Positions 18,868-27,252 of a DNA stretch of 64,000 bases are shown one piece after another. This DNA comes from Paucibacter sp. Y2R2-4. GTDB lineage: Bacteria > Pseudomonadota > Gammaproteobacteria > Burkholderiales > Burkholderiaceae_C. The stretch is from contig NZ_JAJIRO010000002.1 of NCBI RefSeq assembly GCF_025717535.1, forward strand, positions 310,001 through 374,000, read 5' to 3'. A program made the translations under genes and the position numbers. The notes under the pieces were generated by a model. That model saw nothing but the letters and a program-made list of their open reading frames with translations, made no database searches and was not told the origin of the DNA. Position 1 is the first letter of the stretch, and each line of letters begins with the position of its first letter.

Positions 18868-20007
18868 ATGCTCCCAAAATCTGCGCTGGTGTGCCCCAAG
18901 TTATGCTCGATCGCTTGGGTTACGTGTAAATTGTTGCTGTGCTTGTTCGTTCTGGATGTCTTGATCAGTATCATCCTGACACCCTGGCTATCATCGGGAG
19001 TTCCCGACAGCAGAGTCGACCCGCGCAGCCTCAGGTCCATCCAGTTACGAACCGAAGCTGCGGCAGAGTTTCAGAATAATCGGCTCGCCAACGAACAACC
19101 TGCCGTGGTAGTCGCACTTGGCTTATCCACCGTAAGGGAGGGGCTCGATCCCGTCGCTATCAGTCAGCATTTTGATGGCCGGGTTCACCTACTGAACCTA
19201 GCCTCGTCTGGCGGTAGCTTCAGCGAGATGCGCGCGTATGCTGAGCCATTGATTAAAGGCTCGTTAAGACCCGATCTGGTGATTTTGGGTGTCCATCCTA
19301 GTTGGCTTGCAGCTGCAAGCCTTAGGTTAATGCCCGCTGCCCCGTTTGATCAGCAAAGCCTACTTGACTCTATCAAATGGGAACTCCATGAATCGAAAAA
19401 ATGGTTAAGGCAACGATCTTGGATCCTTACCCATCGGATTGCCGTTCACGGAATTATTCAAAATAGCCTGCAGGCAATTCGAGCAGATTTGAACCAATTT
19501 TACCTAACCTCTAGCATTCAAGGTGGTCCAAGTGCTATGCGAGACCCTTGGGCAGTAAGGCCAATATACAGTGAAGACAAGGCAGAACCTGCGTTTCTTT
19601 TGACACAACTGCGCGAATGGCAAGCCGCAGGTTGGTTTGACGCCCGGAATTTGTCGTCAAGTAATCCTGAAGCAATTGTACTGACAGACATGCTTCAAAC
19701 TTTGACTACGATCTGCCCAAAGGTGGTGCTGATCTTGATGCCGGAATCTGCTGAATTTCGAAGAAAAGTGCCTTCGTCGAGCGGTAATACCCTAAGGTCA
19801 ATCGCAGATAAAGTGCAACCAAAAATTCAAGTATTGGACTTTAGAGAAGCTCTCCCGGATTCATATTTCAGAGACCACGCTCATCTGAACACACGCGGAC
19901 GGCATTCTTTCAGTTTGCTGATTGCATCTCGGTTTGAACACCTTCTGCCAGAGAATGTGCTTTCGGGTTCATCACGTCAGTCCTTGCCGGAGCCAAAGGC
20001 AAATTAG
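18868..20007 (+). CDS. Membrane-anchored SGNH-like protein (DltD/AlgJ-like)
   Basis: A 379-residue protein with one N-terminal membrane anchor (about 15-40, WVTCKLLLCLFVLDVLISII) and an extracytoplasmic SGNH-type domain. ALGLSTVREG provides the candidate nucleophile Ser87 and DHAHLNTRGR provides Asp336 and His339, the expected order of a Ser-His-Asp triad. In DltD and AlgX/AlgJ such domains move an acyl group to the envelope polymer. ATG at 18868 is the first ATG in frame; a TTG at 18787 would overlap the miniprotein gene. It is the last gene of the operon. Confidence 0.85.
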   Translation: MLPKSALVCPKLCSIAWVTCKLLLCLFVLDVLISIILTPWLSSGVPDSRVDPRSLRSIQLRTEAAAEFQNNRLANEQPAVVVALGLSTVREGLDPVAISQHFDGRVHLLNLASSGGSFSEMRAYAEPLIKGSLRPDLVILGVHPSWLAAASLRLMPAAPFDQQSLLDSIKWELHESKKWLRQRSWILTHRIAVHGIIQNSLQAIRADLNQFYLTSSIQGGPSAMRDPWAVRPIYSEDKAEPAFLLTQLREWQAAGWFDARNLSSSNPEAIVLTDMLQTLTTICPKVVLILMPESAEFRRKVPSSSGNTLRSIADKVQPKIQVLDFREALPDSYFRDHAHLNTRGRHSFSLLIASRFEHLLPENVLSGSSRQSLPEPKAN

Positions 20008-20104
20008 GCGAACTAGCAACCCTCTGATCAGAAGCCAAGCAACGGTCGAAAACTGCAGAATTGGCTTCAATTCAACTGCCCCCCCGTTCACCCTGAATCC
20101 CATC

Positions 20105-20611
20105 ATGAACTCCAACGAACTGGTTTCCGCCCAAGCAACACGTGTCGCGCTGGCTTCAGATCAGGCGCGCCCCGATGTGAAGCAATTCTTGACCTTCCAC
20201 GTCGGCGGAGAGGAATACGGTCTGGACATCTTGCGCGTGCAAGAAATCCGCTCCTATGAGGTGCCGACCCGCGTGGCCAATGCTCCGGCCTTTGTCAAAG
20301 GTGTGGTGAATCTGCGCGGCGTGATCGTGCCCATCGTCGACCTGCGCCTGCGCCTGGGTCAGTCGGGTGAGTACAACGCCTTCACCGTGGTGATCGTCTT
20401 GAACGTCTGCCAGCGTGTGGTAGGCGTGGTGGTGGACGCCGTCTCCGACGTGCTGGAACTGAGCACCGAGCAGATCAAGCCCCGGCCCGAAGTGGCGGCG
20501 GCCTTGGATGCTCGCTTCATTACCGGGCTGGGGAAAATCGGCGAGCGCATGCTGATCTTGCTGGACATCGAAGCCATGGTGGCCAGCCCTGACTTCGGCC
20601 TGATGGATTAA
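20105..20611 (+). CDS. cheW: Chemotaxis coupling protein CheW
   Basis: A 168-residue CheW. After a 25-residue leader the core starts KQFLTFHVGGEEYGLDILRVQEI and continues with VPTRVANAPAFVKGVVNLRG and VPIVDLRLRLG, all canonical. CheW links chemoreceptors to CheA at the cell pole. No cheA or receptor is adjacent, although an MCP gene lies at 37146-38657 in the same window. ATG at 20105 begins the family similarity; the frame is open further upstream into the SGNH gene. Base composition returns to the G+C-rich norm here, marking the right edge of the atypical block. Confidence 0.95.
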   Translation: MNSNELVSAQATRVALASDQARPDVKQFLTFHVGGEEYGLDILRVQEIRSYEVPTRVANAPAFVKGVVNLRGVIVPIVDLRLRLGQSGEYNAFTVVIVLNVCQRVVGVVVDAVSDVLELSTEQIKPRPEVAAALDARFITGLGKIGERMLILLDIEAMVASPDFGLMD

Positions 20612-20696
20612 TTTCTGGGCCGACTGACCCACAAGTTAGTGATCACCCTCGTCAGAGGGCTTTGATTTCAGCTCTCTCCAGAATTACCCCTGACCA

Positions 20697-20723
20697 TTGG
20701 CACTCATTCCCCACGAGTGCTAA
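20697..20723 (+). promoter_or_regulatory. CIRCE operator (HrcA site) overlapping the rpoH promoter
   Basis: TTGGCACTC, nine bases, GAGTGCTAA: 9-9-9 architecture with a single mismatch from the CIRCE consensus (TTAGCACTC-N9-GAGTGCTAA). TTGGCA (20697) and TAATAT (20721) also make a plausible sigma-70 promoter with 18-base spacing, so HrcA bound here would block transcription of rpoH, 44 bases downstream. HrcA-repressed rpoH is known in betaproteobacteria. Confidence 0.92.
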
Positions 20724-20766
20724 TATTGACTCCGTCGAACCGAGAAGGTTTGCTTTGAGAAGGAAG

Positions 20767-21690
20767 ATGATGACGATGTCCACCCCTGCTGCTTTGACGG
20801 TACGTGACCCCTGGTCGCTGGTGCCCTCGCTCGGCAATCTGGATGCCTACATCTCCGCCATCAACCGCCTGCCCTTGCTGAGCCCTGAAGAGGAAAGCGC
20901 TGCCGCTCGCAAGCTGCGGGATCATGGGGATGTGGAGGCCGCCGGAAAGCTGGTGCTGTCGCACCTGCGCCTGGTCGTGTCGATCTCGCGTCAGTACATG
21001 GGTTACGGCCTGCCTCAGGGTGATTTGATCCAAGAGGGCAATGTGGGCCTGATGAAGGCCGTCAAGCGATACGACCCCGATCAAGGCGTTCGCTTGGTCA
21101 GCTACGCCATGCACTGGATCAAGGCTGAAATTCACGAATACGTGTTGCGCAACTGGCGCATGGTCAAGGTGGCGACCACCAAGGCTCAGCGCAAGCTGTT
21201 CTTCAATCTGCGCTCGATGAAGCACAGCATGAAGGAAGACATGAGCGACGATATGAGCCACCGTAACAGCCTGAGCGAAGCTCAGCTGGAGCATGTGGCC
21301 AAGGAGCTCAACGTCAAGCGCGAGGAAGTGCTGGAGATGGAAACCCGCATGTCGGGCGGCGATGTGGCCCTGGAGCCGCAAACCGACGACGAAGGCGAAT
21401 CCTTCTCCCCGATTGCCTACCTGGCGGATGAAACACAGGAACCCACCCGTGTGCTGGAAGCTCAGGCCCGCGACGCCTTGGCCGGCGATGGCATCTCCCG
21501 TGCGCTGGAAGCCTTGGATGAACGCAGCCGCCGCATCGTGGAAGAACGCTGGCTGAAGGTCAATGACGACTCCAGCGGTGGCATGACCCTGCATGAGTTG
21601 GCGGCCGAATACGGCGTCAGCGCCGAGCGGATTCGCCAGATCGAGGTCGCCGCAATGAAGAAGATGCGGAAAGCTTTGACACCGGCCTGA
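20767..21690 (+). CDS. rpoH: Heat-shock sigma factor RpoH (sigma-32)
   Basis: About 307 residues. Region 2 includes DLIQEGNVGLMKAVKRYDP and YAMHWIKAEIHEYVLRNWRMVK. The RpoH box QRKLFFNLR, specific to sigma-32, is present. Region 4 helix-turn-helix is LHELAAEYGVSAERIRQIEVAAM. RpoH directs core polymerase to heat-shock promoters. Three in-frame ATGs lie at 20767, 20770 and 20776 behind AGGAAG; the spacing to the second or third is more usual than to the first. The CIRCE operator upstream shows repression by HrcA, and a terminator follows the stop. Confidence 0.96.
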   Translation: MMTMSTPAALTVRDPWSLVPSLGNLDAYISAINRLPLLSPEEESAAARKLRDHGDVEAAGKLVLSHLRLVVSISRQYMGYGLPQGDLIQEGNVGLMKAVKRYDPDQGVRLVSYAMHWIKAEIHEYVLRNWRMVKVATTKAQRKLFFNLRSMKHSMKEDMSDDMSHRNSLSEAQLEHVAKELNVKREEVLEMETRMSGGDVALEPQTDDEGESFSPIAYLADETQEPTRVLEAQARDALAGDGISRALEALDERSRRIVEERWLKVNDDSSGGMTLHELAAEYGVSAERIRQIEVAAMKKMRKALTPA

Positions 21691-21727
21691 GTCGCTGAAC
21701 AAGCCAGCCTGCCCGGCTGATGCAAGA

Positions 21728-21766
21728 AAAAAGCCCCTGGCTTCGCAGCCTGGGGCTTTCTTTTTG
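21728..21766 (+). terminator. Rho-independent terminator of rpoH
   Basis: AAAGCCCC pairs with GGGGCTTT, with an inner GGCT/AGCC stem around a TCGC loop and a T-T mismatch between the two stems. TTTCTTTTT follows. It lies about 40 bases after the rpoH stop, and the A-run on the left allows use by the convergent sco gene. Confidence 0.85.
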
Positions 21767-21790
21767 TGGCCGTCGAACTTAGGACAGTCT

Positions 21791-22414
21791 TCAGCTCTTT
21801 TCGGCCAAGAGCAGCTTGATGTCATTGGCTAGGGCGCTGGCACCCGAGCCGTAACGAGAAAACACCCGCACTCGCCCCTGAGCATCAAAGATGAAGCTAG
21901 CTGCGGTGTGGTCCATGGTGTAGCTCTCAGGCGTCTTGCCCGGCACCTTGGCGTAATAGACCTTGAACTCCTTGGCAGCGGCCTTGGTCTGTTCTTCACT
22001 GCCCCGCAGTGCCACAAAGCCAGAGTCAAAGCTGGCCACATAAGACTTCAACAAGGCTGCGCTGTCTCGCTCGGGATCGACAGTGACGAAAACCCCTTGC
22101 ACCCGATCACCGTCGGCCCCCAAGGAGCGCTTGACCTCGGCCAACTCCGCCAGCGTCGTCGGGCAAACATCAGGGCATTGGGTATAGCCAAAAAAGACCA
22201 CCACCACTTTGCCCTTGAACTCACCCAGGCTGCGGCTGCGTCCATCTTGGTCGCTCAGATTGAGGCTGCGGGCGTACTCCGCGCCGGTCAGGTCCACGCC
22301 CTGGAACGCAGGCTTTGACGCCGAACCTGAACCGAGTTGGTCACACGCAGCGAGACCTGCGGCCAGGCCGGCTACCAGCGTCATTCGCAAGAGAAATCGC
22401 ACAGTCAGACGCAT
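21791..22414 (-). CDS. sco1: SCO1/SenC/PrrC family copper chaperone lipoprotein
   Basis: A 207-residue protein with a lipoprotein signal (lipobox LAAC, Cys24) and a thioredoxin fold. The copper site is complete: CPDVC at 80-84 and a distal histidine in YTMDHTAASF (about 170). SCO proteins deliver copper to the CuA centre of cytochrome c oxidase subunit II. It is the last gene of the heme A/oxidase-assembly group transcribed leftward, 6 bases after ctaB, consistent with oxidase maturation. Confidence 0.95.
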   Translation of the reverse strand: MRLTVRFLLRMTLVAGLAAGLAACDQLGSGSASKPAFQGVDLTGAEYARSLNLSDQDGRSRSLGEFKGKVVVVFFGYTQCPDVCPTTLAELAEVKRSLGADGDRVQGVFVTVDPERDSAALLKSYVASFDSGFVALRGSEEQTKAAAKEFKVYYAKVPGKTPESYTMDHTAASFIFDAQGRVRVFSRYGSGASALANDIKLLLAEKS

Positions 22415-22420
22415 AAGGTT

Positions 22421-23341
22421 TCAAGCTATCAAGGGCTGCAGATAGTGATCCAGCAAAAGCGCGGCAAACAGCAGCGACAGGTGCAGGATAGAAAACTTGA
22501 AGGTCGCGCGCGCCAACTCATCGGAATAGTTGCGCCACAGCTTCCAGGCATAGCCACAAAAGCCCAAACCCAAGAGCACGGCGCTGACCAGATAGATCCA
22601 ACCACTCATGCCGGTCAAAAAGGGCAAGAGCGTCGCGGCGAGCAAGATCCATGTGTACAAAAAGACCTGCAAGCGGGTGAACTCGGAACCATGCGTGACC
22701 GGCAACATGGGCAGGCCAGCTTTGCGATAGTCCTCGGTGCGGTACAGCGCCAAGGCCCAAAAATGTGGCGGCGTCCAGAGGAAGATGATCAGGCACATCA
22801 ACAAGGCTTCAGGGCCGACTTCACCGCGCAACGCGGCCCAGCCCAGCACCGGCGGCATGGCGCCGGAGGCGCCGCCGATGACGATGTTTTGCGGCGTCAT
22901 CGGCTTCAGGATCACCGTGTAGATGACGGCGTAGCCAATGAAGGTGGCAAAGGTCAGCCACATGGTCAGCGGATTGACCCAGAACCAAAGCAAGCCCAAG
23001 CCGACGCCGCCCAGGACAGCTGAAAAGCTCAAGGTCTGCGCTCGACTCAGTTGGCCCTTGGCGGTGGCGCGCCAGGCGGTGCGCTTCATCTTGGCGTCAA
23101 TTTGCTGCTCGATCAAGCAGTTGAAGGCAGCAGCAGCGCCGGCCACCAACCAAATGCCGGCGGTCGCCGCCAAGACCTTGACCCATTGCTCGGCGTTCGG
23201 CAGGCCCGGGATGGCCAAGGCCATGCCGATGATGGCGCAAAACACAATCAACTGGACCACGCGCGGCTTGGTCAGTTGGTAGTACTGTTGCCAGCGCGAG
23301 CTAGAGCCTGCGGCGGCAGCGACGGTAGAAGTGGAAGCCAT
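22421..23341 (-). CDS. ctaB: Protoheme IX farnesyltransferase (heme O synthase)
   Basis: A 306-residue UbiA-family membrane prenyltransferase with about nine helices. [19 protein letters not shown] opens the protein. The first Asp-rich region appears as [16 protein letters not shown], where the expected NxxxDxxxD has Glu for the first Asp. A second conserved block lies near [19 protein letters not shown]. It farnesylates heme b to heme O, the substrate of the upstream CtaA. ATG at 23341 is preferred by family length; a TTG at 23383 would overlap ctaA. Confidence 0.95.
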   Translation of the reverse strand: MASTSTVAAAAGSSSRWQQYYQLTKPRVVQLIVFCAIIGMALAIPGLPNAEQWVKVLAATAGIWLVAGAAAAFNCLIEQQIDAKMKRTAWRATAKGQLSRAQTLSFSAVLGGVGLGLLWFWVNPLTMWLTFATFIGYAVIYTVILKPMTPQNIVIGGASGAMPPVLGWAALRGEVGPEALLMCLIIFLWTPPHFWALALYRTEDYRKAGLPMLPVTHGSEFTRLQVFLYTWILLAATLLPFLTGMSGWIYLVSAVLLGLGFCGYAWKLWRNYSDELARATFKFSILHLSLLFAALLLDHYLQPLIA

Positions 23342-23369
23342 AAGGGCGAAGGGTATCGGTAAAACTGAG

Positions 23370-24515
23370 TCAGGAGGAAACAAGCGCAGCGGAGGAGCTT
23401 CTTCTGCCCTGCTGCAAACCTGCCAACAAAGAGGTCAGCAGCAGCAAGAGCATCGCTGCGCCGCCGGTATGGGCCAAGGCCGCCACGATAGGCCAGTCCA
23501 ACACGACATTGGACATGCCGCTCAAAAACTGCCAAGCCGCGACCAGCAGCAGTCGACGGCTCCATTGACGCAATTCGGCCTGCCCGCTCTGCCAAAGTCG
23601 CCAGGCATACACAAGCAAGGCACTGAAAACCAGCAAGGCGCCGAGTCGATGCGCCATTTGAATGGCCGTCAAAGCATCAAAGGGGAGCCAGCCGCCGTCA
23701 GCCCCGACACCGAGTTGGCGCCAGACGGTGAAGCCTTGCTCGAAATTCATGGCCGGCCACCATTGCCCGTCGTGGCAGGTGGGGAATTCTGAACAGGCCA
23801 GCACCGCGTAATTGGTGCTGACCCAACCGCCCAGGCTCACCTGCAGAACACTCAGCAGCAAGAGCAACACGGCCCCAAAGTACAGACCGCGAGAGCTGGG
23901 CAAAGGTCGAGGCTGATAAGCCCGCGCCTGCCAAGCCAAGAGCATCAACAGTCCCATACCGCCCAACAAATGCAAGGTGACGATCGCCGGGAACAGCTTC
24001 ATGGTGACCGTGAGCGCGCCGAAAGCGCCCTGCATGCACACCCAGACCAGGGTCAGCGTGGCCCACCAAGGCGAGACTCTGGCTTCGCCGGCAAGGCTCG
24101 CCACTTTGGTGAGCCGCCAGCTCCGCACGCATAAGACCAGAATCAACACGCCGACGCCGCTGGCCAAGTAGCGATGGACCATCTCCACCCAAGCCTTGCC
24201 ATGCGTCACAGGACCGGTTGGCATGGCGGATTGCGCCGCGTGGATCTCGGCTTTCGCGCCAATCGGGCTGGCACTTCCATAGCAGCCGGGCCAATCCGGG
24301 CAACCCAGGCCCGAATCGGTCAAGCGGGTGAAGGCGCCGAACAGCACCAAATCAAAAGTCAAAAACAGCGTCAACAAGGTCAAGGCGCGCAGCCGCGCCT
24401 GCGGCGTGGCCTGCGCATTTCTCCGGCGCAGCCACAGCAAAGGACCGGCCGCCAAGAGTGCTCCGAGCCCCATCAATTGCCACAGCGGGCCTAAGTCAAA
24501 TGCAGCTGCCGTCAT
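23370..24515 (-). CDS. ctaA: Heme A synthase (COX15/CtaA)
   Basis: A 381-residue membrane protein with eight helices. [22 protein letters not shown] is the diagnostic first loop with its cysteine pair. Heme-ligand histidines are visible near [12 protein letters not shown] and [12 protein letters not shown]. It oxidises the methyl of heme O to the formyl of heme A. ATG at 24515 starts the similarity; the frame remains open further upstream within the preceding gene. The next upstream gene stops 5 bases away, so the set is co-transcribed. Confidence 0.95.
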   Translation of the reverse strand: MTAAAFDLGPLWQLMGLGALLAAGPLLWLRRRNAQATPQARLRALTLLTLFLTFDLVLFGAFTRLTDSGLGCPDWPGCYGSASPIGAKAEIHAAQSAMPTGPVTHGKAWVEMVHRYLASGVGVLILVLCVRSWRLTKVASLAGEARVSPWWATLTLVWVCMQGAFGALTVTMKLFPAIVTLHLLGGMGLLMLLAWQARAYQPRPLPSSRGLYFGAVLLLLLSVLQVSLGGWVSTNYAVLACSEFPTCHDGQWWPAMNFEQGFTVWRQLGVGADGGWLPFDALTAIQMAHRLGALLVFSALLVYAWRLWQSGQAELRQWSRRLLLVAAWQFLSGMSNVVLDWPIVAALAHTGGAAMLLLLLTSLLAGLQQGRRSSSAALVSS

Positions 24516-24520
24516 CGGGT

Positions 24521-25246
24521 TCACCGGCCTGCCTTGTCCCAGCCTGCATTGGCCTTCAAAAGGCGGTTCAGGTCGTTCTTGATCTTGGACGGATCGGCCT
24601 GCACCGGCGAACGAAGCATCCATCGACCCATCGGATCAATGACGTACAGATGGTCGCGCAAAGAGGCGCCCTCGGCCGGCTTGAGCCAGGCCTCCAGCTC
24701 GGCGCGCGGCGCGCGCAACACGGTCACCGGTACGCCTTGCGTGACGGCTTGCAGCAACTCGGGCCGCAGCGCTTGCTCATCGGGTACCAGCCAAAGCTTG
24801 TCGACCTTGTCGCGCTCCTTGCCCAACATTTCGCGCAGCTGACGTTGCATGAACAACTGCTTCTCGCAAGCGGTGTCGCAGGTGCTGTCTTGAACCAAAG
24901 TCAGCAGCCACTGGCCTTTCAAGGATTCGGCAGTAACGGGCCGACCGTCCAGCGTGCGCAGACTCAATTGCGGCGGCAGGTCGATCGTCGGCAGGATCAA
25001 ATCACCGTAGGCTTGGCCGCGCGGTTGGATCACATAAAAAGTGAAATAGGAGGCAATCACCGGCGCAGCGCAGGCCGCCATCACCAGCAGCATGCGCATG
25101 CGACCACCGCGGGTGCGTTGCGCACGTTCGGCGGCTTGTGGATCTGGCAGGCTGTGCACCGTCATGGCCATGGGGTCTTGGAGCGCTGAGGCTTCATTGT
25201 TGACGCCGGGCACGGAGTCGGGGGCGGATTGTTTGGAACCAGACAT
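24521..25246 (-). CDS. Thioredoxin-like membrane protein of the oxidase assembly cluster
   Basis: A 241-residue protein. About 48 cytoplasmic residues precede one membrane segment (about 50-72, MRMLLVMAACAAPVIASYFTF) and a periplasmic domain that resembles a SCO/thioredoxin fold. It contains LKGQWLLTLVQDSTCDTACEKQ, where CDTAC is a CxxxC pair like the SCO copper site. A distal His-containing segment (RDHLYVIDPMGRW) also parallels SCO. It may be a second copper or thiol chaperone for oxidase assembly. This is inference from motif and position between surf1 and ctaA. It overlaps surf1 by 53 bases. Confidence 0.75.
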   Translation of the reverse strand: MSGSKQSAPDSVPGVNNEASALQDPMAMTVHSLPDPQAAERAQRTRGGRMRMLLVMAACAAPVIASYFTFYVIQPRGQAYGDLILPTIDLPPQLSLRTLDGRPVTAESLKGQWLLTLVQDSTCDTACEKQLFMQRQLREMLGKERDKVDKLWLVPDEQALRPELLQAVTQGVPVTVLRAPRAELEAWLKPAEGASLRDHLYVIDPMGRWMLRSPVQADPSKIKNDLNRLLKANAGWDKAGR

Positions 25247-25949
25247 AAAGACCTATCAGCAGCGCAGACAGCGCAAACCATTGAAATGCGTAACCATAAT
25301 GCTTGTGCAAACCGAGATCGGGCGACGGCCAGTCGCGCAACAAACCGTCGGCCGCAAGCGCCGTTGAAGCATCGCCACCAGAATCCAACTGCAGCACCGT
25401 CAAGGGCAATAAGGGCTGGGCAATTTCTTCACCGTATGCGCGCGCGTCGAGATTTTGCCGGATGACACCTTTTTCATCCCCGGCCAACTGATAGACCTTA
25501 GAAGGCGTGGCTGTCAAACGCCCCAACACCTCCACCGCTCCCGTTGGAAGGGGCGGCAGAAGTGGCAAGCGGCTGCGATCCGCCGCGTCGCGGGGAACCC
25601 AACCGCGCTGCACCAGAATCGCCTCCGTGCGTCCCTCCAACAGCAAGGGCGTCACCAGCAGAAAGCCAAATCGGCCAGCCATGGGCCGGTTGTCGAGATA
25701 GATGGTTTTGTCTTGCAGCCATCGGCCCCGCAGGCTGACATGGCGATGCAGCTGAGATTGAGCGGCTCCGGCATGGGGCAGTAGAGCGGCGGATGTCAGC
25801 GGCGGCAGTTTGGCATTCGCGTCGATCCCCGCCTGCAAATCCAGCTTTTGCTGGGCCCGGTCAAGCTGCCAAAACCCAAGCCTGAGGGTCAGCACGACAG
25901 AGGCCAAGGTGGCGAGGAACACCAAGATAGCACGTTGACGGGCTGTCAC
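25194..25949 (-). CDS. SURF1-like cytochrome oxidase assembly protein
   Basis: A 251-residue SURF1: an N-terminal helix (ILVFLATLASVVLTLRLGFWQLDRA), the periplasmic domain with HVSLRGRWLQDKTIYLDNRPM and VLVQRGWVPRD-like segments, and a C-terminal helix. SURF1 helps insert heme a into oxidase subunit I. The start is decided by the sequence: GAGGAG lies 6 bases before GTG at 25949, while the longer frame to 25973 has no such site and no ATG. It is divergent from the small DUF2909 gene at 25992. Confidence 0.9.
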   Translation of the reverse strand: MTARQRAILVFLATLASVVLTLRLGFWQLDRAQQKLDLQAGIDANAKLPPLTSAALLPHAGAAQSQLHRHVSLRGRWLQDKTIYLDNRPMAGRFGFLLVTPLLLEGRTEAILVQRGWVPRDAADRSRLPLLPPLPTGAVEVLGRLTATPSKVYQLAGDEKGVIRQNLDARAYGEEIAQPLLPLTVLQLDSGGDASTALAADGLLRDWPSPDLGLHKHYGYAFQWFALSALLIGLYVWFQTIRPRLRARRQQ

Positions 25950-25991
25950 AAGCCGCTCCTCAGCTTGCACCAAAGCGCATAATTCTCAACC

Positions 25992-26216
25992 ATGAAAATC
26001 ATCCTCGTGCTTGCCTTCATCGGCATTCTGATGGCCTTGGCTGCGGCCGGCTTGTTCATGCTGAAAAACGGCTCCGGCACCCATAGCAAACGCGGGCCCA
26101 ATATGGCGCGTGCCTTGGCGATTCGTGTTGGCGTCTCGGTGGCCTTGTTCCTGTTCATTCTGCTCAGCTATTGGATGGGCTGGATTCAACCAACCGGCTT
26201 GCCGCTGCGCTCCTGA
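25992..26216 (+). CDS. DUF2909 twin-transmembrane protein
   Basis: A 74-residue protein with two membrane helices (ILVLAFIGILMALAAAGLFML and IRVGVSVALFLFILLSYWMGW) joined by a basic loop. The arrangement fits the DUF2909 small membrane proteins found beside cytochrome oxidase genes in betaproteobacteria. Its function is unknown. It is the only plus-strand gene in this respiratory block. Confidence 0.8.
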   Translation: MKIILVLAFIGILMALAAAGLFMLKNGSGTHSKRGPNMARALAIRVGVSVALFLFILLSYWMGWIQPTGLPLRS

Positions 26217-26247
26217 GTCCACCAAGCTTCAATAGTTACTGCGAACG

Positions 26248-26272
26248 AAAAAGCGCCGCTGAGAGCGGCGCT
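26248..26272 (-). terminator. Terminator of the cytochrome oxidase operon
   Basis: On the minus strand AGCGCCGCT and AGCGGCGCT form a perfect 9-base stem with a three-base loop followed by TTTTT. It lies 38 bases after the coxC stop. Confidence 0.88.
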
Positions 26273-26310
26273 GAGGCGATCGCAAGCGGCACAAAGGCCG
26301 CTGGACCCGC

Positions 26311-27195
26311 TTACATCCAGTAGACGATGACGTAGAGGCCCAACCAGACCACGTCCACAAAGTGCCAGTACCAAGCGGCGCCTTCGAAGCCGAAGTGACG
26401 ATCTTTGGTGAAGTGGCCCTTCTGCAAGCGCAGGGTAATGAAGAGCAGCATCAACATGCCGACGAACACGTGGAAGCCGTGGAAGCCGGTCAACATGAAG
26501 AAGGTCGAGCCATAGATGCCCGAGCTCAGCTTCAGATTGAGTTCGTTGTAGGCGTGAGCGTATTCATAGCCTTGCAAGATCAAGAAGACGATGCCGAGCA
26601 AAACCGTCAGCCACATGAAGCCAATGGTCTTGCCGCGGTTGCCAGCGATCAATGCGTGGTGAGCAATCGTCAGGGTCACACCCGAAGTCAACAGCAGCGC
26701 GGTGTTGATGGTCGGCAGCGGCCAAGGACCCATGGTGCTGAAGGCTTCCACCGTACCGGCGGGCGACGCGGTCATGCCGGCAGCAACGCTGGGCCACAGG
26801 GCCTTGAAGTCGGGCCAGAGCAGATTGTTTTCCAAGCTGCCCAGATTTGGCACCGAATGCACACGGGCCCAGTACAGCGCTCCGAAGAAGGCGGCGAAGA
26901 ACATCACTTCCGAGAAGATGAACCAACCCATGCTCCAGCGGAAGGACATGTCGATCCGGTCGCTGTACTGGCCGCTTTCGCTCTCGCCAATGGCAGCACC
27001 AAACCAGTTCTTCAGCACCAACAGGAACCAAACCAAACCGGCCGCCAAGGAGTAGGCGCCCCACTGGTGGCCGTTGATCCATTGGCCTGCACCAAGGATC
27101 ACAAAGAACAGGCCGATCGAACCCAGCACAGGGTAAGCCGATGGGCCTGGGATGAAGTAATAAGGGGCTTTGCCCGTTGTAGTCGCTGCCGACAT
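26311..27195 (-). CDS. coxC: Cytochrome c oxidase subunit III
   Basis: A 294-residue integral membrane protein with seven helices. WSMGWFIFSEVMFFAAFFGALYWAR is the conserved subunit III block, and FFMLTGFHGFHVFVGMLML and WYWHFVDVVWLGLYVIVYW close the protein. It stabilises the catalytic subunits of the aa3 oxidase. GAGGAG lies 8 bases before the ATG at 27195. It is the last gene of the operon, 57 bases after the DUF2970 gene. Confidence 0.97.
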   Translation of the reverse strand: MSAATTTGKAPYYFIPGPSAYPVLGSIGLFFVILGAGQWINGHQWGAYSLAAGLVWFLLVLKNWFGAAIGESESGQYSDRIDMSFRWSMGWFIFSEVMFFAAFFGALYWARVHSVPNLGSLENNLLWPDFKALWPSVAAGMTASPAGTVEAFSTMGPWPLPTINTALLLTSGVTLTIAHHALIAGNRGKTIGFMWLTVLLGIVFLILQGYEYAHAYNELNLKLSSGIYGSTFFMLTGFHGFHVFVGMLMLLFITLRLQKGHFTKDRHFGFEGAAWYWHFVDVVWLGLYVIVYWM

Positions 27196-27252
27196 GTCTC
27201 TTCTCCTCGAACTAATTCAGTTCAGATAACGCTTGGCTAAAACTCGAAAAAA

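Noticed and set aside
20646-20668. Hairpin CCCTC-GTCA-GAGGG after cheW as a terminator
   Set aside because: The stem is short and no real T-run follows; termination here is not supported.
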